Shown: one piece after another, positions 58,755-64,000 of the stretch
How the letters are laid out: the number at the start of each line of letters is the position of its first letter
How positions within the stretch are numbered: the first letter of the stretch is position 1
From: Pirellulales bacterium
GTDB lineage: Bacteria > Planctomycetota > Planctomycetia > Pirellulales > Thermoguttaceae
NCBI GenBank assembly: GCA_020846145.1
Contig: JADLEL010000217.1
Coordinates: 1 to 64,000 of the forward strand
Length of the DNA: 64,000 nt
Reading direction: 5' to 3'
The notes under the pieces: generated by a model
The model's database searches: none
What the model saw: only the letters and a program-made list of their open reading frames with translations
What the model was told of the DNA's origin: nothing
Program-made: the position numbers and the translations under genes

Positions 58755-61700
58755 TTACCGATACCAACCTTGCCCCGTGATCGGCTCGATTTTTTTGTGC
58801 GTGTTTGCGGCCTTTTTTTTCGGATAGGGCGGCTCGAATATCCAAGCGGCGGTCTGGTCGTGAATCAGAACCTCCGCCCGGCCGTCTTTGTGGAAATCGG
58901 CGATCCGCACGCCATAGCCGTCCGGCCCCGGTCCGGCGGGGCCGCCGTCATTCTTCGGTGGATCGGTTTCCGCCCGCGCGAAAGCGAAGGGATGACCACC
59001 ACCCATGTCGAATGCTTGCGGCCAATCCCAATCGCGCGTAATGAGGGCATCGCCGCCGTCTGGGCACCCTTGCGGATAGACCAGAATGCCTTCGCCGCTA
59101 TGATATTTTAGCGCGGGCGGGAAAAGCACATTGACGACTTCTCCGCGAGAATCGAGAAAGGCGATGTTATTTCGATTGCCCGCCGGGGGAACCGGTATTC
59201 CGGTGCGTTCCAAAAACGTATTTTGCGCCGCGCCAAGATGGTCGCGGCAGCAATAGATCGCCGTGCAGGCGCGCTTGTCGCCCGAGCGAAAATCGCCGAG
59301 CACCACATGTTGGGCATGGCCGAAATCCTTTTTCCATAGCAGTTTTCCATCGAGCGTTCCCATCTCGACGTCGCCGCCGGCGGCATAAACGACGGCGGCG
59401 GTCGGTGAATCCGCCAACCTGCCGACCTGCAACTGGTCCACGTGGTATTTCGTAACCGGCTGCCGGTGGTTTCCTTCCAGACGCCAGAGCCGCTTGCCGT
59501 CGGCGTCGTAGGCGTCGAAGCCGATGAGGATTTCCTCATTTCCGTCGCCGTCGATATCGAATGCCCGCGGGGAGTGCCCGATCCCGACCGCATCCGATAT
59601 GGTCGCAAGGAGGCGCAAATCGGCGGCTTCATAAAGGAGCGCGGGAGAGGCGTATGCGTAAGGCGGATAACCCTTGTCCGAGTTCTGAACCAGGAGACGA
59701 TTGCCCTTGCGCGTTGCGATGCGCCGTACGATGACATAGTTGTCTGCCCCGAGATCCGTCGATCGCTCGATCTTGCCGGTCGCGGCATCCAAGATCAATA
59801 AGGAGTTCCTTCGTATCGCGGCAATCTGGAGCTTGGCCCTATCCGAAATCAATCCGCACCAGAGCATCTGGTCGGCCACATGGCTCGTGGGACAACGCGA
59901 TTTCAGATAAGGTTCGCCGAGTCGCCAAAGCACTTTGCTTTCGAGGTCGATCGCCGTCAGGCAAAATATCCGCCGCTCCTCGGCGGGCACGGCGTACTTG
60001 GTTCCATCGAACACGTCCGACTGATAGCAACCGGGCGACTGCAAACATAAAAGTTCCAGCCGCCCATCGCCGTCGATGTCGGCGGGATAGACCTCGTTGG
60101 CGGCAAAGCCGTGGAATTTTATGTTTTGCACAGCCGGCAGCAGCGTTTGTTCCGGTATGTTTTGTCGAGCATTCGAGTCCGTCGCCGGTTGCGCGGATGG
60201 GAGCGGAGCCGATGATTTTCGCCATTGATGCATGGCGTCGATCAACCCCGGTTCGGAGTCGAAGCGGTTAAAAAGTTCGATGTTCAAGTGCGCGGGGGTA
60301 AAGACCCGGAGGTAATGGTTCTTCCACTCTTCGCGCAGCCTGGCGCCCGACGCTGCCAAATTATGAAGCTGCCCGTCTTCGTCGTTCCCCGCTTTTAACC
60401 GCGTTAAGGCCAGCGTCAACTCGAGGCGGTGTTGGATGCGGCGGCGCGAGAGATTCCAGCTACGCAGTTCGTCCCGATGCCGTTTTGCCGATCGCAAGGC
60501 CGACTCCCAGAGCGCGTTGTTGCCGGCGATTAGCCGCCGCGAGCTTTCCAACGACGCTCGTTGGCGTTTGAGACCTTGGCTCTCGATCGAGGCGATGAGC
60601 TGCGCGGCTTGTCGATCGGGAGTTAGGGACCAGGTCCGACTCGGCGGATCCCAAAAAAGCCGCCCGCTTTCGGCGGCGGGGAGATCGATCTTGGTTTCCG
60701 ACAAAGCTGCTATTGTCAGCGCGGCGGCCTCCGCATCCGAAAATGCGTATCGCTGCCGGAAGAATCGCTCGAGGAGCGCGGGTACTCCCGCCTCGCGAGT
60801 ATTCCAACCATACGCGGCGCAGGCATATTCCGGCAGGCAGACTTCATGCGGCGAACCGCGGTACGACCAACTCGTGATGATCGTCCCCGCCATTTTCGAT
60901 TGCACCGCTTGCAGGCAACCGGCGCGGATGTTTTCCGTATGCAGCGACATCCGGGGTAAATCGATGAGTTCGCCGGTGCCGCTGCGGGCGGCCGAAGCGG
61001 TAATGGCTTGAAAGCCGGCCTCCCGCAGCAGGGGCGAAACGAGAAATTCGTTGCTCCGATACCACCAATCGACGCCCACGACTTCGCGCGGCAATGTCTT
61101 GGCGGCATCCCGTATTTTGGCGGCAAGTTCCCGCGGTTGTTTTCGCAACTCGAACGGCGCAATCAAGTCGGTCCATATTAGCGGGGTGATTCCCCGCTTG
61201 AGGCAATAATCGACAATCCGCGCATAATGTTTTAAATAGAGGGCGCGAAAATCGCCGGCCGCCGCGCACCGCTTGCACGTGCCGGGAGTGATTTCGTCGC
61301 CGCCGACGTGCAATCGCTTGAGACCGGGATGCCGGGCGACGATCTCGTCGATCAGCGATTGGGCGAACGGCAATACGTCTTCGTTGGCCAGGCAGTAGCA
61401 ATTGCCCTCGTGCCCTTCCGAAAGCCGAATCCCGACCGGATCGTACGCGAGCACGTATTGCAAATGATTCGCGCATTGCATGAGGGGGATGATTTCCTGA
61501 TTGCAGTCATCGGCCGTGCGGCGAATGGCGCAGATTTCCTCTTCGGTGAAGGCGTCGGGGCGGGAGATCGCCGGATGTTTTTGGAAGGGGAACATGCCCG
61601 AGTATTCCATCAAGATCGCGTTGACCTTGTAGCGGGCGAGCGTCCGCATCAGCCGTTGCACGTAGGCCGCGTTGTACTGCTGCGCGGTCATGTCGATCTG

Positions 61701-62213
61701 CACCGCCCGCATGGCCAGTTCGGGCCAATCCCGAATCTTGCCGCGGGGAACCTCGATCGCATCGCTCCCGCTCGACTCGATCAACTGGGCCAGTGTCGCC
61801 AGCCCGTTGAAAACTCCGGCCGAATCGGTCGCCTTGAGTTCGATCGCGTTCTCGCCGACCGTCAACTCGTAGCCGTTCTTCGGCAGATCGGCTTCCGTCG
61901 CGCGCAGCACCCGCACCGCAGCGGCGGAAGGCTCCTTCACCACTTCGACCGGATCGGCCTTTCGCGCTTGCAGTACTTCGTCGAGCAGCCATCGATAACG
62001 GCCGACGTCGTCCGCGAATTGCGCGGAAACGCTCAATCGGATCGACGATTTCAGCGTCAGGGAGCCGGTTCCAGCTTGCAGTTCTTGCGGCGCGGGCAGC
62101 AACAACTTTAAAGCGGAGGTCGGTGTCGGTTTTTCCTCAGCCACCAGCGGAGCCGCCCAAAAGATCGTCGAGATCGCCAGACCGAAAATCAATGATCGAA
62201 CGAGAATTTTCAT
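58755..62213 (-). CDS. Secreted GH20 beta-N-acetylhexosaminidase-like protein with FG-GAP tail
   Basis: The 1152-residue protein has a signal peptide (MKILVRSLIFGLAISTIFWA, cleaved near residue 25), then the GH20b alpha/beta domain (about 30-160) and the GH20 barrel (about 165-500). The catalytic Asp-Glu pair is in LHVGGDEITPG near residue 299. A helical region spans 520-690. The C-terminal 450 residues contain FG-GAP/VCBS-like and PQQ-like blade segments (VYPADIDGDGRLELLCLQSP, AFDIDGDGNEEILIGFDAYD, VRIADFHKDGRAEVLIHD). Expected activity is removal of terminal GlcNAc or GalNAc. The next gene upstream, on the same strand 39 bases away, is the LamG/propeller protein. Confidence 0.85.
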   Translation of the reverse strand: MKILVRSLIFGLAISTIFWAAPLVAEEKPTPTSALKLLLPAPQELQAGTGSLTLKSSIRLSVSAQFADDVGRYRWLLDEVLQARKADPVEVVKEPSAAAVRVLRATEADLPKNGYELTVGENAIELKATDSAGVFNGLATLAQLIESSGSDAIEVPRGKIRDWPELAMRAVQIDMTAQQYNAAYVQRLMRTLARYKVNAILMEYSGMFPFQKHPAISRPDAFTEEEICAIRRTADDCNQEIIPLMQCANHLQYVLAYDPVGIRLSEGHEGNCYCLANEDVLPFAQSLIDEIVARHPGLKRLHVGGDEITPGTCKRCAAAGDFRALYLKHYARIVDYCLKRGITPLIWTDLIAPFELRKQPRELAAKIRDAAKTLPREVVGVDWWYRSNEFLVSPLLREAGFQAITASAARSGTGELIDLPRMSLHTENIRAGCLQAVQSKMAGTIITSWSYRGSPHEVCLPEYACAAYGWNTREAGVPALLERFFRQRYAFSDAEAAALTIAALSETKIDLPAAESGRLFWDPPSRTWSLTPDRQAAQLIASIESQGLKRQRASLESSRRLIAGNNALWESALRSAKRHRDELRSWNLSRRRIQHRLELTLALTRLKAGNDEDGQLHNLAASGARLREEWKNHYLRVFTPAHLNIELFNRFDSEPGLIDAMHQWRKSSAPLPSAQPATDSNARQNIPEQTLLPAVQNIKFHGFAANEVYPADIDGDGRLELLCLQSPGCYQSDVFDGTKYAVPAEERRIFCLTAIDLESKVLWRLGEPYLKSRCPTSHVADQMLWCGLISDRAKLQIAAIRRNSLLILDAATGKIERSTDLGADNYVIVRRIATRKGNRLLVQNSDKGYPPYAYASPALLYEAADLRLLATISDAVGIGHSPRAFDIDGDGNEEILIGFDAYDADGKRLWRLEGNHRQPVTKYHVDQLQVGRLADSPTAAVVYAAGGDVEMGTLDGKLLWKKDFGHAQHVVLGDFRSGDKRACTAIYCCRDHLGAAQNTFLERTGIPVPPAGNRNNIAFLDSRGEVVNVLFPPALKYHSGEGILVYPQGCPDGGDALITRDWDWPQAFDMGGGHPFAFARAETDPPKNDGGPAGPGPDGYGVRIADFHKDGRAEVLIHDQTAAWIFEPPYPKKKAANTHKKIEPITGQGWYR

Positions 62214-62252
62214 TTTGGCGCTTCCTCTCGATTGGGGCAGAAATGGTCAATG

Positions 62253-64000
62253 TCATCGATGGAGGGACGAAATTTCCCGAATTTGCCTCACCTCATCCGC
62301 TTCCAGCGCCCGGCCGTACAGACGCAGATCGGACATGGCGCCGGTGAAGTAGTTCTGTGCTCCGAAACCGATCTTCAGCGGTTCGGCATTCGTTAAATCG
62401 AAGATTCGATCTTCGGAAGCGGTGCACGAGGCGGAAAGCTCGCCATTGACATAGAGCCGCAGTGCCTTGCCTTTGCGCACCGCGGCCAGATGCGTCCAAC
62501 CGCCGCCGATATCGCGCTCGTGGCTGACGACTTGTCCGGCGCGGATCGAGTAAACGCGGCCCAGCGTCCCGTCCGGGTCGCGGTCTTCGGACATGCCGTA
62601 AACCGAGCCGGTCCCGGCGTAAAGGATGCCTCGATAAGAGGCCATAACGGTAACTCGATACCAGGTATCCGCGATCGTGCTGTCGTACGGGGTATTATGG
62701 GCCAGGCTCTTCAACAGGGTCCACTTCGCGTTGTCTTCGTAACGATAGACCTCGGCATGGGGAATCGCGCCGGCGTAGAGTTTGCCGTTATGCACGGTGA
62801 GGTCGTTGATTTCGTTGACCTCGCGTTCGCCTTCCTTGAAAGGCGCGCCCAAGCGGCCGTCGATGGCCCATTTTTCGCCACCGTCGTAGCGCAGCGCATA
62901 GCCTTGCGGCCAGGTGCCGATGTACATCAGGCCGCGGTAGGCGTCGATGCTATGAATCTGCGAGACGCCGAACGGCATCTTGCCGATGCAAGTCCACTTT
63001 TTTCCGCCTTCGTACTTGAAGATGCTGCCGTGGGTTGCGCCGTAGAGCGTGCCGCCGAAGGGCAGCAAATTCTCGAAGTTCTCGCCGTCGGGCGAGCCGC
63101 AATCGATCCATCCGGCGCCGGTATATCTGAAGCATTTACCGGGGACCGCGTTGTTCCTTCCCAGCTTATCCAATCCGAGGTAAAGCTCGCCGTTAAAACT
63201 CGCCATGCACATTACGCGCGTGCTTTCGCCGACCTGGCCCAGGTCGCGCCACTTCGTGCCGCCTTCGTAAACGAAGACGCGCGGTTTTGCGGCGGGGGCA
63301 AATCCCTTACCCCGTTGCGCGCCCCAGGCGCGGCGTCTGCTCCAGATGCCGGTGCCGGCGTAGAGTTTCCCCCGATGAACGTAGAGCGACTGGACGGTAA
63401 GATGGTTGGGATCGTTTCCCAATCGGCCGCAATCGATCCATTTTCCATTCCCCTCCCAACGATAGACGCGGCAGGCATTTTGGGGATCGTCCGCGCCGGC
63501 GATGCCCGCATACAATTGCCCCTCGAACACCACGAGGCTCGTGATCAAGGCGTTGGTCGGGTCGGGCTTGCCGCAATCGGTCCAATCGCTTAAATAGCCG
63601 TCGTCGATGCCGAAATGGACGTGGCGGGTGTCGCACATCGAAGAGTATCCCGAGGCGCTGCCGGCGATGTGGAAGTTGATGCCGCGACGTTTCGCGCCGT
63701 CGAACTTGCTGAGAATATCGCCGAAGACGTTGGTCATCGTCGCTTCCGGCTTCACCCAGACGCCGATCGAGAAATCTTTTGTGCCCAGGTGCAACGAGGC
63801 GTTGTCCGGCACTTCGATCCAGCCGTCGCGGCCGTTGAACGAGGCGGCTCCCCGGGCGGAACCGTCCGGCCCATCAGCAAACGAAACATTTCGGCCCGCG
63901 CCGTGATTCCCTTTCCCCGAGTAGTCCTGGCAGTCGCCCTGTAACTTCCAATGTCCGATGAGTCCATCGGAAAGCTTGGGATTCTCGCCGGCGAAAGACG
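62253..64000 (-). CDS. LamG protein with a beta-propeller-like insertion (5' end outside window)
   Basis: The frame is open from the window edge to the stop at 62253, giving at least 582 residues, so the start is beyond 64000. The visible N-terminal part is half of a LamG/concanavalin fold (LIGHWKLQGDCQDYSGKGNH, GAASFNGRDGWIEVPDNA, FSIGVWVKPEA). About 380 residues of repeated blade-like units follow (LYAGTGIWS, GELYLGLDKL, GTLYGATHGSIFKYEGGKKW, GKLYAGAIPHAEVYRYEDN). The sequence then returns to LamG-like strands (GGWTHLAAVRKGKALRLYVN, GAMSDLRLYGRALEADEV). It probably binds polysaccharide and lies immediately upstream of the GH20 gene, likely in one operon. Confidence 0.8.
   Translation of the reverse strand, partial: SFAGENPKLSDGLIGHWKLQGDCQDYSGKGNHGAGRNVSFADGPDGSARGAASFNGRDGWIEVPDNASLHLGTKDFSIGVWVKPEATMTNVFGDILSKFDGAKRRGINFHIAGSASGYSSMCDTRHVHFGIDDGYLSDWTDCGKPDPTNALITSLVVFEGQLYAGIAGADDPQNACRVYRWEGNGKWIDCGRLGNDPNHLTVQSLYVHRGKLYAGTGIWSRRRAWGAQRGKGFAPAAKPRVFVYEGGTKWRDLGQVGESTRVMCMASFNGELYLGLDKLGRNNAVPGKCFRYTGAGWIDCGSPDGENFENLLPFGGTLYGATHGSIFKYEGGKKWTCIGKMPFGVSQIHSIDAYRGLMYIGTWPQGYALRYDGGEKWAIDGRLGAPFKEGEREVNEINDLTVHNGKLYAGAIPHAEVYRYEDNAKWTLLKSLAHNTPYDSTIADTWYRVTVMASYRGILYAGTGSVYGMSEDRDPDGTLGRVYSIRAGQVVSHERDIGGGWTHLAAVRKGKALRLYVNGELSASCTASEDRIFDLTNAEPLKIGFGAQNYFTGAMSDLRLYGRALEADEVRQIREISSLHR

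Overview
The window is about 60% GC bacterial chromosome and looks like a planctomycete, probably of the Pirellulales type. Evidence: a DUF1559 pseudopilin with an H-X9-DG motif, three PEP-CTERM proteins including a giant autotransporter-repeat protein, an ECF sigma factor coupled to a FecR/LamG membrane protein, several URO-D-like proteins, many secreted glycan-active enzymes, and very repeat-rich intergenic DNA. No closer taxonomic assignment is possible from the sequence alone.

Layout. 1-2204: repeat, Uma2 protein, cupin protein. 2338-5831: lower-GC defence island with Vsr nuclease, HaeII-like restriction enzyme, C5-cytosine methyltransferase and the 3' scar of another DNA methyltransferase. 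6418-10245: URO-D-like gene, GH29 alpha-L-fucosidase and a decayed URO-D pseudogene. 10468-21645: LOG-family protein, small conserved protein, unusual Tex protein, MNT nucleotidyltransferase, lipase-like lipoprotein, membrane protein and guaA. 22055-25776: two consecutive Hsp70-family genes. 25972-30002: ThuA-like protein, Cys/Met-metabolism PLP enzyme, another URO-D-like protein. 30059-36583: XylR-type AraC regulator with a large glycan-active enzyme in one operon, then a TlpA-like protein without its cysteines. 36810-39710: two dead RAYT/REP-type elements around a PEP-CTERM gene, and ATP sulfurylase. 40096-46444: response regulator plus SDR, HU-family protein, small lipoprotein, pyrD, trpS, MazG-like protein, second response regulator, tRNA-Arg. 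46798-57744: ECF sigma and FecR/LamG pair, pseudopilin, 1811-residue beta-strand-repeat protein and a PEP-CTERM esterase. 58042-64000: tRNA-Ile, then a GH20 hexosaminidase with an FG-GAP tail and a LamG protein carrying an inserted propeller-like region, cut by the window edge.

How the genes work together. Much of the window serves secreted or surface glycan and ester degradation (GH29, GH20, the 968-residue enzyme with its local regulator, ThuA-like protein, esterases) and surface architecture (pseudopilin, PEP-CTERM proteins, sigma/FecR signalling). Housekeeping genes (guaA, pyrD, trpS, sat, HU-like, Tex) are scattered singly between them, with few long operons.

The most unusual layer is non-coding: at least ten families of palindromic or fold-back intergenic repeats. 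Two RAYT-type relics supply the last glycine codon and the stop codon of the genes that abut them, one palindromic element appears to be carried in frame inside an Hsp70 gene, and several genes have pyrimidine-rich leaders made of gene-specific repeats in place of a Shine-Dalgarno sequence. No intact transposase, prophage or CRISPR array was seen.
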